Source: Candidatus Uhrbacteria bacterium
Lineage (GTDB): Bacteria > Patescibacteriota > Patescibacteriia > 2-12-FULL-60-25
Assembly: GCA_008363075.1 (NCBI GenBank)
Contig: RHKK01000009.1
Location: 1 to 50,569 of the forward strand
DNA: 50,569 bases
Reading direction: 5' to 3'
Position 1 is the first letter of the stretch; each line of letters begins with the position of its first letter. The notes beneath the pieces are model-generated. The model was not told the DNA's origin. It searched no databases and saw only the letters and a list, made by a program, of their open reading frames with translations. The position numbers and the translations under genes are program-made. Below, in pieces: positions 41,296 to 49,155 of this stretch.

Positions 41296-41348
41296 GAGTG
41301 AAGAGTATAGAGTGAAGAGTCTGACGCTTCACTCTATACTCTTCACAA
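41296..41348. repeat. Perfect inverted heptad arms (GAGTGAA type)
   Basis: GTGAAGAGTATAGAGTGAAG (41298-41317) and its exact reverse complement (41327-41346), each built of 7-base units GAGTGAA, GAGTATA, GAGTGAA; spacer of nine bases. Confidence 0.9.
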
Positions 41349-41374
41349 TCCCAACTCTTCCCAATCCAGGCCGG

Positions 41375-41403
41375 TTGACGTTTTGGCCATACGGGGCTAC
41401 CGT
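41375..41403 (+). promoter_or_regulatory. secG promoter
   Basis: TTGACG, 17 bases, TACCGT; ATG nine bases after the -10, nearly leaderless. Confidence 0.6.
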
Positions 41404-41412
41404 TTGGCCGAT

Positions 41413-41634
41413 ATGCGACAAACCATCATCGCCATCGCCATGATCGCACTTTCCTTCCTGCTGACGGGCGCAATTCTGCTGCAGCAGCGTGGATCCGGTC
41501 TCGGCGCCGCCTTCGGCGGTGACAGCACCGTCTTTCGTACAAAACGAGGTTTGGAAAAGGGCTTGTTCTACGCGACTATTGCGCTTTCCTTCCTGTTTTT
41601 CGGCACGGCCATCCTCAACCTTCTGCTCGTATAA
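41413..41634 (+). CDS. secG: Protein translocase subunit SecG
   Basis: 73 residues. Two hydrophobic spans ('TIIAIAMIALSFLLTGAILL' and 'GLFYATIALSFLFFGTAILNLLL') joined by the conserved loop 'QQRGSGLGAAFGGDSTVFRTKRGLEK'. SecG assists SecYE in protein export. Start chosen at MRQT because upstream in-frame codons cover the promoter. Confidence 0.94.
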   Translation: MRQTIIAIAMIALSFLLTGAILLQQRGSGLGAAFGGDSTVFRTKRGLEKGLFYATIALSFLFFGTAILNLLLV

Positions 41635-41668
41635 GAATGAGGCCTAATGAATGAGGGATTGGGCCTTT

Positions 41669-43504
41669 ATGAATTCCCTTCTCGCCCGTCTGCGCGCCGC
41701 CTGGAACCAGGTCTTTTTTTGGCAGGTGCCGCCGGCCGATGGATCGGGAGAATTCACGCCGCATCCTCATGCGGACCATACGCTCGTGCTCGCGCTCACG
41801 TCCAAAAAGCGCGTACCCCGATGGAAGCAATTGCGCTTCATCAATCGCGTGCTGGCCCCGCAGGAACGACGCCTCCTCTGGGGAGCGCTCGCCGTGGCCC
41901 TGGTCGCGCTCCTGATCGGCGGCGGCGACCTACTGCGCTCGGGCACCGTGCGCGTACCGGCGGCCGGCGGGACGTTCACGGAGGCGGTCGTCGGAACGCC
42001 CAAGCTCGTCAATCCGCTGTTCGCGCAAAATAACGATGTGGACCGCGACCTGGTCGCGCTCATCTTTTCGGGACTCTTCCGTCTCGACGGGACGCTGCAG
42101 GCCGTGCCGGATCTCGCGGAAGCGTACCAGTGGCTCGACGACGGCAAGACCCTGGAAGTACGGTTGCGTTCCGACGCGCGTTTCCACGACGGCGAACCCT
42201 TGACGGCCGACGACGTCGTCTTCACGTACGACGCCATCAAGACTCCCGCTTGGCGCAGCCCGCTCCTATCCACGTTCAATGACGTGCACGTCATCCGCGT
42301 GGACGACCGCACGATTCAGTTCCAGATCCCGCATGCGAATCCCCTGTTCCCGAACGAGCTGACCGTCGGCATCCTCCCTGCGCACCTGTGGAATGACGTC
42401 ACCCCGTCCAACGCGCATCTCGCGGACGCGAATCTCAAGCCCGTCGGCAGCGGCCCCTACCGCGCGGTGTCCTACACGCGAGACGGACGCGGCAACATCC
42501 TGCATTTCCATCTCCAGCGGTTCGCCGGCTATTACGGGTTGCAGCCGTTCATCGACGAGATCCGCTTCCGATTCTACGCCGACAAGACGAGCGCGCTCCT
42601 CGCCGTCACGAACGGACAGGCCGATGCGGTCGGGTTCGTCTCCTGGAGCGAGGCATCGCGGTTGCGCGGCGAGCAGTTTCGCGCCGTGAGCCTGGACCTC
42701 CCGCAGGAAACGATCGCGTTCTTCAACACGAAAGACACGTTGCTCAAGGACGAGAAACTCCGGCTCGCACTCGCGCTGGCCGTGGACCAAGCCGAACTCG
42801 CGAGTCTCGTGAGCGACCGGGCGAAGCCGGTGAACTCCCCGTATCCGTTTTTGAACGACACATCGAGCACGATCCCGAACCTCGATCAAGCCCGCACGCT
42901 GCTCGACGAGCTCGGTTGGAAGCTGCCCGAGGGCGAGAACGTCCGGCGGCTCATGACCGGATCGGCCACGTCGTCCGCCGCGACGACCACGCTTTCGATC
43001 ACGATCGACGTTCCCAACCAACCGGACCTCGTCGCGCTGGCCGAACTCCTGAAGCGCCGGTGGTCGCTCGTCGGCGCGCAGGTCGAAGTCCGTGCGGACG
43101 ACGACGCCGCGCTCCTGCGCGACGCGCTCGCGACGCGTGCGTATCAGGTGCTCGTCTGGAATATCCTCATCCCGCCAAACCAGGACCTCACGCGCCTGTG
43201 GGGCAGCGCGTTCGCCGGCACGTCGCGCGGCCTCAATCTCTCGAACCTGATGGACCGCGACGTGGACACCTCGCTCGAACGCGTGCGCAACGCGACCACG
43301 ACGGAACGCATCCTCGAGGCGCAGCTCGCGGCCTCGCAGGCCATCAAGAAGCGTATCCCCGCGCTCTTTCTCCTGCGTCCCGCCGAGGCATACATCGTTT
43401 CAAGCCGTGTGAAAGGCGTGAGCGACATGCGTATCTCGCGTCCCAGCGACCGGTTCGCCGACATCGCCCATTGGTTCGTGCGCGAGCGGAGGGTTTGGAA
43501 ATAA
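41669..43504 (+). CDS. Peptide ABC-transporter substrate-binding protein
   Basis: 611 residues from ATG 41669. A cytoplasmic N-terminus of about 65 residues, a membrane span 'LLWGALAVALVALLIGGG' (about 69-86), then an outer solute-binding domain of family 5 (OppA/DppA type): 'GGTFTEAVVGTPKLVNPLFA', 'DLVALIFSGLFRLDG', 'VRLRSDARFHDGEPLTADDVVFTYDAIK', 'PVGSGPYRAVSY', 'LALALAVDQAELASLV'. It is membrane-anchored rather than a lipoprotein, and no transporter genes adjoin it, as is common for CPR. It follows secG by 34 bases. Confidence 0.92.
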   Translation: MNSLLARLRAAWNQVFFWQVPPADGSGEFTPHPHADHTLVLALTSKKRVPRWKQLRFINRVLAPQERRLLWGALAVALVALLIGGGDLLRSGTVRVPAAGGTFTEAVVGTPKLVNPLFAQNNDVDRDLVALIFSGLFRLDGTLQAVPDLAEAYQWLDDGKTLEVRLRSDARFHDGEPLTADDVVFTYDAIKTPAWRSPLLSTFNDVHVIRVDDRTIQFQIPHANPLFPNELTVGILPAHLWNDVTPSNAHLADANLKPVGSGPYRAVSYTRDGRGNILHFHLQRFAGYYGLQPFIDEIRFRFYADKTSALLAVTNGQADAVGFVSWSEASRLRGEQFRAVSLDLPQETIAFFNTKDTLLKDEKLRLALALAVDQAELASLVSDRAKPVNSPYPFLNDTSSTIPNLDQARTLLDELGWKLPEGENVRRLMTGSATSSAATTTLSITIDVPNQPDLVALAELLKRRWSLVGAQVEVRADDDAALLRDALATRAYQVLVWNILIPPNQDLTRLWGSAFAGTSRGLNLSNLMDRDVDTSLERVRNATTTERILEAQLAASQAIKKRIPALFLLRPAEAYIVSSRVKGVSDMRISRPSDRFADIAHWFVRERRVWK

Positions 43505-43509
43505 CGCGA

Positions 43510-43538
43510 TTGACAATCGCGACAAAACGGCGCACGAT
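43510..43538 (+). promoter_or_regulatory. tRNA-Leu promoter
   Basis: TTGACA, 17 bases, CACGAT, 42 bases before the tRNA. Confidence 0.5.
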
Positions 43539-43580
43539 GCGGCCGTCTGACTCGGAAGAAGGAGTTCGAAACCGGCTGAA

Positions 43581-43667
43581 GGGCGAGTGGCGGAACTGGT
43601 AGACGCACTGGCTTCAGGAGCCAGCGACCGCAAGGTCATGAGAGTTCGAGTCTCTCCTCGCCCACCA
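43581..43667 (+). tRNA. tRNA-Leu (anticodon CAG)
   Basis: GGGCGAG acceptor pairing with CTCGCCC, anticodon arm CTGGCTTCAGGAGCCAG with loop TTCAGGA, a long variable arm GCGACCGCAAGGTCAT typical of class II tRNAs, T-loop TTCGAGT, encoded CCA. Confidence 0.97.
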
Positions 43668-43691
43668 ACCGGTTTTGAACGAAGGATACAA

Positions 43692-43720
43692 AAAGAACCC
43701 CGGACGATCGGTTCGGGGTT
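43692..43720 (-). terminator. Terminator
   Basis: AACCCCG/CGGGGTT with a CGATCG-containing loop, then CTTTTT on the minus strand, directly after the stop at 43722. Confidence 0.8.
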
Positions 43721-43721
43721 T

Positions 43722-44120
43722 TCAGTTCAGCTCGGCCGGATCGAGCAACGCATCACGACTGCGATAGGCGATCGCCTTGGCGGCGTCCTTCGCCTGCACG
43801 GGAATGCGCGCGTCCGATGACACCCGCTCCGCGATCTGCTTGAACGCGTTCGCGAGCGATTCCCTGGACACGGGGCGCATGAGGCGCTCGCCGACGTCGT
43901 GAACGATCGCGTCGATCCGCGCCTCGCCGAGCGCGACGAGCTTCCGTGCCGCATCCTCGTACGCATGGACGTAACCGGACCTGTGCACGCGCGGCCCGAG
44001 ACTCTCGTCCGGATCCACGCGCGCGTTCTGCGAATCGACTCGGCGGGATGTCGCGATCAGCTCCCGCGACCAGGCGACCAGCGATCGCACGCCCGCCCTC
44101 AATCGTTGCAAAAAGCCCAT
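43722..44120 (-). CDS. Small hypothetical protein
   Basis: 132 residues from ATG 44120, chosen because GGAGGAG lies just upstream; a longer frame would include the promoter. Helical, basic N-terminus 'GFLQRLRAGVRSLVAWSRELIATSRR', then 'YVHAYEDAARKLVALGEARIDAIVHDVGERLMRPVSRESLANAFKQIAERVSSD', and an Ala-rich end. No domain recognised. Single-gene unit with promoter, strong ribosome binding site and terminator on the stop. Confidence 0.65.
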   Translation of the reverse strand: MGFLQRLRAGVRSLVAWSRELIATSRRVDSQNARVDPDESLGPRVHRSGYVHAYEDAARKLVALGEARIDAIVHDVGERLMRPVSRESLANAFKQIAERVSSDARIPVQAKDAAKAIAYRSRDALLDPAELN

Positions 44121-44166
44121 CTCTCCTCCTCCTTCCTGCATTGATCCATCGTCGGAGATGGCTCTT

Positions 44167-44195
44167 ACTTGAGCAGAAAAATCGATCCCCGTCAA
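44167..44195 (-). promoter_or_regulatory. Candidate promoter
   Basis: TTGACG, 17 bases, TCAAGT preceded by TGC; the spacer shares ATCGAT and CTGC with the promoter at 31168-31196. Confidence 0.45.
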
Positions 44196-44228
44196 CTCGT
44201 TCAGGACTCCCGAATCTGGATTCGTTGC

Positions 44229-44257
44229 TTGACGCAGGGAAAAATTCTTGGTATTCT
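44229..44257 (+). promoter_or_regulatory. rnj promoter
   Basis: TTGACG, 17 bases, TATTCT: a strong match; transcript would begin near 44264. Confidence 0.75.
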
Positions 44258-44263
44258 ATTGAA

Positions 44264-44408
44264 TGTAACGTTTTTCGCCGGCGACCCCACGTAAAGCTTC
44301 GCCACGTGGGATCACCTCGAAAGTCGTGACACTAATTTAAGAGTTACGCGGACAGCTAAAGCTTTTTCGCTGTCTTATGGGTCTCGCTGACCCTTTCATT
44401 CCTAGACT
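44264..44408 (+). promoter_or_regulatory. Structured 5' leader of RNase J gene
   Basis: About 145 untranslated bases with three potential hairpins: CCCACGT/ACGTGGG, GACAGC/GCTGTC and GGGTC-TCGCT-GACCC followed by TTT. This contrasts with the short leaders of other housekeeping genes here. It could be a self-cleavage or attenuation target. Confidence 0.5.
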
Positions 44409-46352
44409 ATGGATCAACACAATCAAAAATCTTCAGGGGCGAGCCCGAGCGGCGCGTCCCGTCCTTCGGCGTTCCGCCGAACACCTCAAGGCATGCCCAG
44501 CCTCAAGAAAGGTTTTGCCAAGGAGGAGCGCGGCCCGTCCGACAAACACGAGGTCAAGCGCCGCGGCGGGAAAAAGCGCGGTCCTATGGGCGGCGCCTTC
44601 CAGTCGGTGCCCCGCATGAGCACGTTCAAGCACCAGCCGTTCCGCAAGACCGGCACGGACAAGGACACGCTTGAAGGTGACCAACGTCTCAAAGTGATGG
44701 TGATCGGCGGCAACGAGGAAGTCGGCCGAAACTGCACGGTGATGGAGTACGGCAACGATATCATCATTATCGACATGGGCCTGCAGTTCCCGGATGAAGA
44801 CATGCCGGGCGTGGACTACATCGTCCCGAACCTGTCGTCGCTTAAGGGGAAGGAAAAAAATATCCGCGGCGTGATCATCACGCACGCGCACTACGACCAC
44901 ATCGGCGGCATTCCGCATCTCGCGCCCAAGCTCGGCAACCCGCCGATTTTCGCGACGGACCTCACGTGCGGCATCATCGCCAAGCGTCAGGAAGACCATC
45001 GCGACAAGCCTAAGCTCAACCTGTTCTCGGTGAAATACGATGACGTGCTTCAGCTCGGCAGTTTCAAGGTCGAGTTCTTCGGCGTGTCGCACTCGGTGCC
45101 GTCGTCGGTCGGCGTGATCGTCGAGACGCCGGCGGGCATTATCGTGCACACGGGCGACTTCAAGCTCGATCCGGGACCGGGCTCCCAATCCGTACAAGAA
45201 ACGGAGAAGATCAAGGCGCTCGGCGAGCGCGGTGTGCTCGCGCTCATGATCGACTCGACCAACGCGTCGAAGCCGGGCAAGCAGCTGCCGGAAATCGACA
45301 TCCAGACCAACATCGACGAGATCATTAAAAACGCCAAGGGCCGCGTTATCGTCGGCACGTTCGCGTCGATGATCGCGCGCGTCCAGCAAATCATCAAGGC
45401 GTGCGAGCGACAGGGCCGCAAGGTCGCGATCGAGGGATTTTCGATGAAGTCGAATATCATGATCGCGCAACAGCTCGGCTACATGGATATCCAGAAAGGC
45501 ACGCTGATCGACACGCGCGACATTCATAAATATCCGCGCGAAAAGACGGCCGTCATTTGCACGGGCGCGCAAGGCGAGGAACGCGCGGTGCTCATGCGCA
45601 TCGCCAACCGCGAACACCCGATCCTCTCGATCGAACCGGGCGACACCGTCGTGTTCTCGAGCTCGGTCATTCCGGGCAACGAGCGCTCGGTGCAGCGCGT
45701 GAAAGACACGCTCTACCGCGAGGGCGCGGAGGTCATCCACTACAAGATGATGGATGTGCACGCCGGCGGCCACGCGCAGCAGGACGACCTCGTCGAAATG
45801 CATCAAATGATCAAGCCGAAATATATTATTCCCATTGAGGGGCACTACTCGTTCCTGTGCGATCACGCGAAGGCGGCCGTCGCGGCCGGCTTCCCGGCGG
45901 AACGCATCTTCATCGCGGACAACGGGCAGATCATGGAGTTCGACAAAAACGGCAACGGCCGGCTGACGAACGACAAGGTGGATACGAACTATGTGTTCGT
46001 GGACGGTCTCGGCGTCGGCAACACGAACCAGGTGGTGCTGCGCGACCGCCAGCAGCTCGCGGGCGACGGCGTCGTGATCATCGTCGCGGTGGTGGACGGC
46101 AAGAGCGGCGCGCCGGTGGCCGTGCCGGACATCGTCTCGCGCGGGTTCGTGTTCATGAAGGAACACCAGGAGCTGATCGCGCAGTCGCGCCACAAGGCGC
46201 ATGCGATCCTCAAGGACGGCATGTCGCGCGTCAAAGGCGCGGGCATCGACATGTCGCTTCTCAAGGACAAACTGCGCGACGAAATGGGCGAGTTCCTCTA
46301 CGTCAAAACGGAACTTCGTCCCATGGTGATTCCGGTGATCGTGGAGGTGTAA
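44409..46352 (+). CDS. rnj: Ribonuclease J
   Basis: 647 residues. A metallo-beta-lactamase/beta-CASP ribonuclease with endo- and 5'-exonuclease activity in mRNA decay and rRNA maturation. 'ITHAHYDHIGG' carries the HxHxDH zinc motif (159-164), 'VHTGDFKLDPGP' and 'GTFASMIARVQQII' follow, and 'SSSVIPGNERSVQRVKDTL' and 'DVHAGGHAQQDDLVEMHQMIKPKYIIPIEGHY' are the RNase J-specific parts, with a C-terminal domain to the end. About 90 residues at the N-terminus are an extra basic, Gly/Ser/Lys-rich tail, possibly for RNA binding. A long structured leader precedes it. Confidence 0.96.
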   Translation: MDQHNQKSSGASPSGASRPSAFRRTPQGMPSLKKGFAKEERGPSDKHEVKRRGGKKRGPMGGAFQSVPRMSTFKHQPFRKTGTDKDTLEGDQRLKVMVIGGNEEVGRNCTVMEYGNDIIIIDMGLQFPDEDMPGVDYIVPNLSSLKGKEKNIRGVIITHAHYDHIGGIPHLAPKLGNPPIFATDLTCGIIAKRQEDHRDKPKLNLFSVKYDDVLQLGSFKVEFFGVSHSVPSSVGVIVETPAGIIVHTGDFKLDPGPGSQSVQETEKIKALGERGVLALMIDSTNASKPGKQLPEIDIQTNIDEIIKNAKGRVIVGTFASMIARVQQIIKACERQGRKVAIEGFSMKSNIMIAQQLGYMDIQKGTLIDTRDIHKYPREKTAVICTGAQGEERAVLMRIANREHPILSIEPGDTVVFSSSVIPGNERSVQRVKDTLYREGAEVIHYKMMDVHAGGHAQQDDLVEMHQMIKPKYIIPIEGHYSFLCDHAKAAVAAGFPAERIFIADNGQIMEFDKNGNGRLTNDKVDTNYVFVDGLGVGNTNQVVLRDRQQLAGDGVVIIVAVVDGKSGAPVAVPDIVSRGFVFMKEHQELIAQSRHKAHAILKDGMSRVKGAGIDMSLLKDKLRDEMGEFLYVKTELRPMVIPVIVEV

Positions 46353-46367
46353 TCATCCACCTCACCT

Positions 46368-46400
46368 AAACCCTCTCCTTCGTAAGGAGAGGGTTTTCGT
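46368..46400 (+). terminator. Terminator of rnj, hairpin-family style
   Basis: AAACCCTCTCCTT-CGT-AAGGAGAGGGTTT followed by T. The CTCTCCTT/AAGGAGAG stem resembles the DUF559-type hairpins and may be a captured element. Confidence 0.75.
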
Positions 46401-46403
46401 TAC

Positions 46404-46425
46404 GAAAAAGATCCCTTGCGGGATC
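46404..46425 (-). terminator. Terminator of the DUF84-PRTase gene
   Basis: GATCCC-GCAA-GGGATC overlapping the stop codon, then TTTTTC on the minus strand. Confidence 0.85.
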
Positions 46426-47461
46426 AGTAGAGAGGCAGGTGCCCGAGCGAGATGACGTCCTCGCGCAGTTTGCCTTCCGTGAAGATGGCGAGCGTAGCCG
46501 CGTGACGCGCGCCGACCTTCTCGACCAGCGTCTCGAGTGCCTGGAGCGTGCCGCCGGTCGAGACAACGTCGTCCACGAAGGCGACGCTCCTGCCCGCGAG
46601 ACGGGCCGCGTCCTCGGCGCCGAGGAAGAGCTCCTGCATCCGGTCGGTGGTGATGCTCTTGAGCGAGACGCTCACGACCGGATCGCCCATGTAGGGCTTG
46701 CGCTCCTTGCGCGCGACGAACGTCGGTAGCTGGGTCTCACGGCCCATGACGTGGAGCAGGGCCTGTGCCTTGCCGTCCGGCATGAGGAGCGCATCGATGC
46801 CCTCGGGGACGCGCTTCGCGAGCTCGACGCCCGCCGCTTCGGCAAGCTCCCAATCTCCGAGGAGATTGAAGAGTGCGACGCGGATGTCCGGCGCAACCTC
46901 GCGGATCGGCAGATGTCGCGTCACGGACCCGATGCGGATCCGGCGCATGCCCGGCCAGGACAACTCCTCGAAGAGCTCCACAAGCGCGCTCTTGAGAATA
47001 CACCCGCGGCTCATCTCGCCCTCGGTCAGGAATGAGTGCGGATCCTCGGGATGGCTTCCGTGCTTCTCGGCGAGCAGCTGACCCACGGTGACCTTGAAGC
47101 CCGTCGCCCGCGCCTCTTCGACGAGCGCATCCGGCACGAGGACACAGGCCGTACAATCTGCGTATTCCGAGCCGTCGGGCGCGATGAGATGCAGATAGGC
47201 GCGGTCCACCCAGTCGCGAGGCTGAATGATGCCGTTCTCGATACCGAGCGCATATGCGTCCGGATCGTACGCACGAGCCGCAAGCGCGCGGTTGCGCGCG
47301 CCCGTCATGCTCTCGAGATCTTCGATGGGCTGCGGATTCACTCCCGAGTCGGCCTCGATGCACACCACCTCGCCGTCGACGTTCGCGACCTGGAGCGCAT
47401 GCACGACGGCCTGACGCTTTACCTCGCTCTTGGAACCCAAGACGATCTTGATGGTCATCAT
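46424..47461 (-). CDS. Fusion of DUF84 inosine/xanthosine triphosphatase and phosphoribosyltransferase
   Basis: 345 residues. Residues 1-165 match the YjjX/DUF84 family, which hydrolyses non-canonical ITP/XTP: 'IKIVLGSKSEVKRQAVVHAL', 'SGVNPQPIEDLESMTGARNRAL', 'YALGIENGI', 'FLTEGEMSRGCILKSALVELF'. Residues about 175-345 form a type I phosphoribosyltransferase, with flexible-loop region 'VARKERKPYMGDPVVSVSLKS' and PRPP-binding 'VAFVDDVVSTGGTLQALETLV', most like adenine phosphoribosyltransferase. One chain would clear damaged purine nucleotides and salvage purine bases (inference). GGGGAAG lies before ATG; single-gene unit. Confidence 0.86.
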   Translation of the reverse strand: MMTIKIVLGSKSEVKRQAVVHALQVANVDGEVVCIEADSGVNPQPIEDLESMTGARNRALAARAYDPDAYALGIENGIIQPRDWVDRAYLHLIAPDGSEYADCTACVLVPDALVEEARATGFKVTVGQLLAEKHGSHPEDPHSFLTEGEMSRGCILKSALVELFEELSWPGMRRIRIGSVTRHLPIREVAPDIRVALFNLLGDWELAEAAGVELAKRVPEGIDALLMPDGKAQALLHVMGRETQLPTFVARKERKPYMGDPVVSVSLKSITTDRMQELFLGAEDAARLAGRSVAFVDDVVSTGGTLQALETLVEKVGARHAATLAIFTEGKLREDVISLGHLPLY

Positions 47462-47495
47462 CTTCCCCTTTCACTTTTTTCGAAGAAGCGGGTGG

Positions 47496-47524
47496 ACTGT
47501 GGCACAGAATCTCCAAAGAGTCAA
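47496..47524 (-). promoter_or_regulatory. Candidate promoter of the DUF84-PRTase gene
   Basis: TTGACT, 17 bases, CACAGT preceded by TGC. Confidence 0.45.
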
Positions 47525-47547
47525 TCTCACGACCCCGTGTTTCCTCG

Positions 47548-47576
47548 TTTACACTTTACGCCCTGCGCTCTACACT
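47548..47576 (+). promoter_or_regulatory. trpS promoter
   Basis: TTTACA, 17 bases, TACACT ending six bases before the ATG: leaderless. Confidence 0.6.
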
Positions 47577-47582
47577 TCCCGC

Positions 47583-48575
47583 ATGAAAGACCTCGTGTTT
47601 TCGGGAGTGAAACCGACCGGGACGGCGCATCTCGGCACGTACATCGGAGCGCTGAAGCAATGGGTCGCGATCCAGAAAAACCATCGCTGCCTGTTTTGCA
47701 TCGTGGATTTGCACGCGATTACGGTGCCGCAGGACCCAAAGGAGCTCCGGGCGCTCACGCTCGACGTGGCGGCGGCGTATCTTGCGGCCGGCATCGATCC
47801 CGCGCGCTCGGACATCTACGTCCAAAGCGAGGTGCCGGAACACGCGGAGCTCGCCTGGATTCTCGGCACCATCACCAAGATGGGCGAGCTCGAGCGGATG
47901 ACGCAATTCAAGGACAAGTCGCAAAAGGGCGGGCGCGAGCGCGCGGGCCTCGGGCTCTTCGCGTATCCCGCACTCATGGCCGCGGACATCCTGCTCTACG
48001 ACACGACGGCGGTACCCGTCGGTGAAGACCAGATGCAGCATCTCGAGCTCACGCGCGTCATCGCACGGCGGTTCAACGAGCGCTTCGGAGACACGTTCGT
48101 CGTGCCGCAGGCGCTCATCCAGAAGCACGGGGCGCGCATCATGAGCCTGCAGGATCCGGAAAAGAAAATGTCCAAGAGCGACGAGTCAAAAAGCGGCGTG
48201 ATCATGCTCGATGACGATGCGGACACGGTCCGCCGGAAGATCATGCGCGCGGTCACGGACAGCGAGGGTCGCGTCTATTTCGATCAGGATAAAAAGCCGG
48301 CTGTTTCGAACCTCATGACGATCTACCACCACGTCACGGGATTGAGCCTGAACGAAATCGAAAAGGCGTTCGACGGCAAGGGGTACGGCGATTTCAAAAA
48401 GGATTTGGCGGACCGGTTGATCGAACATCTTGCGCCGATCACGAAACGCTTACGCGAGCTGCGCGACGATCCGTCCGAGCTTGAGCGGATCCTGGACGCA
48501 GGGCGCGACAAGGCGAAGGCGTTGGCGGAAAAGAAGATGAAGCTCGTGCGCGAACGCGTCGGTCTCGGCCGATGA
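47583..48575 (+). CDS. trpS: Tryptophan-tRNA ligase
   Basis: 330 residues, normal length. 'VFSGVKPTGTAHLGTYIGAL' holds the class I HIGH-like motif (here TAHLG), and 'KKMSKSDES' is the KMSKS loop near 198-206. 'GLFAYPALMAADILLYDTTAVPVGEDQMQHLELTR' is typical of TrpRS. It charges tRNA-Trp with tryptophan. No ribosome binding site; the -10 box position implies a leaderless mRNA. A terminator follows the stop. Confidence 0.96.
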   Translation: MKDLVFSGVKPTGTAHLGTYIGALKQWVAIQKNHRCLFCIVDLHAITVPQDPKELRALTLDVAAAYLAAGIDPARSDIYVQSEVPEHAELAWILGTITKMGELERMTQFKDKSQKGGRERAGLGLFAYPALMAADILLYDTTAVPVGEDQMQHLELTRVIARRFNERFGDTFVVPQALIQKHGARIMSLQDPEKKMSKSDESKSGVIMLDDDADTVRRKIMRAVTDSEGRVYFDQDKKPAVSNLMTIYHHVTGLSLNEIEKAFDGKGYGDFKKDLADRLIEHLAPITKRLRELRDDPSELERILDAGRDKAKALAEKKMKLVRERVGLGR

Positions 48576-48579
48576 CCCG

Positions 48580-48610
48580 ACGCCTCTCCCTTGACGGAGA
48601 GGCGTTTTTA
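48580..48610 (+). terminator. Terminator of trpS
   Basis: ACGCCTCTCC-CTTGAC-GGAGAGGCGT then TTTT. The loop holds the -35 box of the next gene. Confidence 0.85.
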
Positions 48611-48619
48611 CTCCCAAAT
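48591..48619 (+). promoter_or_regulatory. Candidate promoter overlapping the trpS terminator
   Basis: TTGACG (begins in the hairpin loop), 17 bases, CCAAAT. Confidence 0.4.
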
Positions 48620-48642
48620 AGGGCGCGCGAAAGGAGGATGCA

Positions 48643-49155
48643 TTGAACTACGCATATCGCATTCCCAACGAACAGGTGGATTTCCGCGGCTGCAAGCAGG
48701 CGGAGCCACTTCGGTTCTTCCTCACGTCAAGAACGGTCGAAGCGTTCGTCCCCTCGGCGACGCCGCGCGACACCCTGCCGCTCGCGCTGCTCGTCGGGTT
48801 TACGGACCCGAAGAAGCCGTACAACGGCTCGCCAGCCTGGACGGTGCCGTTCAAGACCTGCGAGCTCGAGCCTGCGGCCGTTCGCAAACAGAAGCTCGCA
48901 ACGCGTTCCATAAACGTCGGTAAGCTCATCATCCAAACGGACTCGTTCCGTGTCGGCATCGAGCAAGCACTGCTCGAATGGGTCGGCGGATCGTTCCGCG
49001 TCAGCGTCCAACACCATCCCAAGGGCTGGATGATGAGCAACGAGGCGAAATGGCGCATCGAGCTCCTCTTCGGCGACAAGGTGATCTCCCAGTGGGATCG
49101 CTCCATTGCCGAGGCCAAGCTCCCGTTCTTCCTCCCCACGGGCAACCCGGTCTGA
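48643..49155 (+). CDS. Hypothetical protein
   Basis: 170 residues. The TTG start is supported by AAAGGAGG five to six bases upstream. Sequence appears soluble and beta-rich: 'YRIPNEQVDFRGCKQAEPLRFFLTSRTVEAFVP', 'PLALLVGFTDPKKPYNGSPAWTVPFKTCELEP', 'NVGKLIIQTDSFRVGIEQALLEWVGGSFRVSVQHHPKGWMM'. No family recognised. Single-gene unit: promoter, strong ribosome binding site, terminator immediately after the stop. Confidence 0.68.
   Translation: MNYAYRIPNEQVDFRGCKQAEPLRFFLTSRTVEAFVPSATPRDTLPLALLVGFTDPKKPYNGSPAWTVPFKTCELEPAAVRKQKLATRSINVGKLIIQTDSFRVGIEQALLEWVGGSFRVSVQHHPKGWMMSNEAKWRIELLFGDKVISQWDRSIAEAKLPFFLPTGNPV

Noticed and set aside
7701-41348. CRISPR-like arrays
   Set aside because: The periodic tracts have 7-base units with no spacers of constant length and no cas genes in the window.
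44433-46202. 589-residue open frame antisense to rnj
   Set aside because: His/Arg/Asp-rich composition typical of antisense frames; the RNase J reading is unambiguous.
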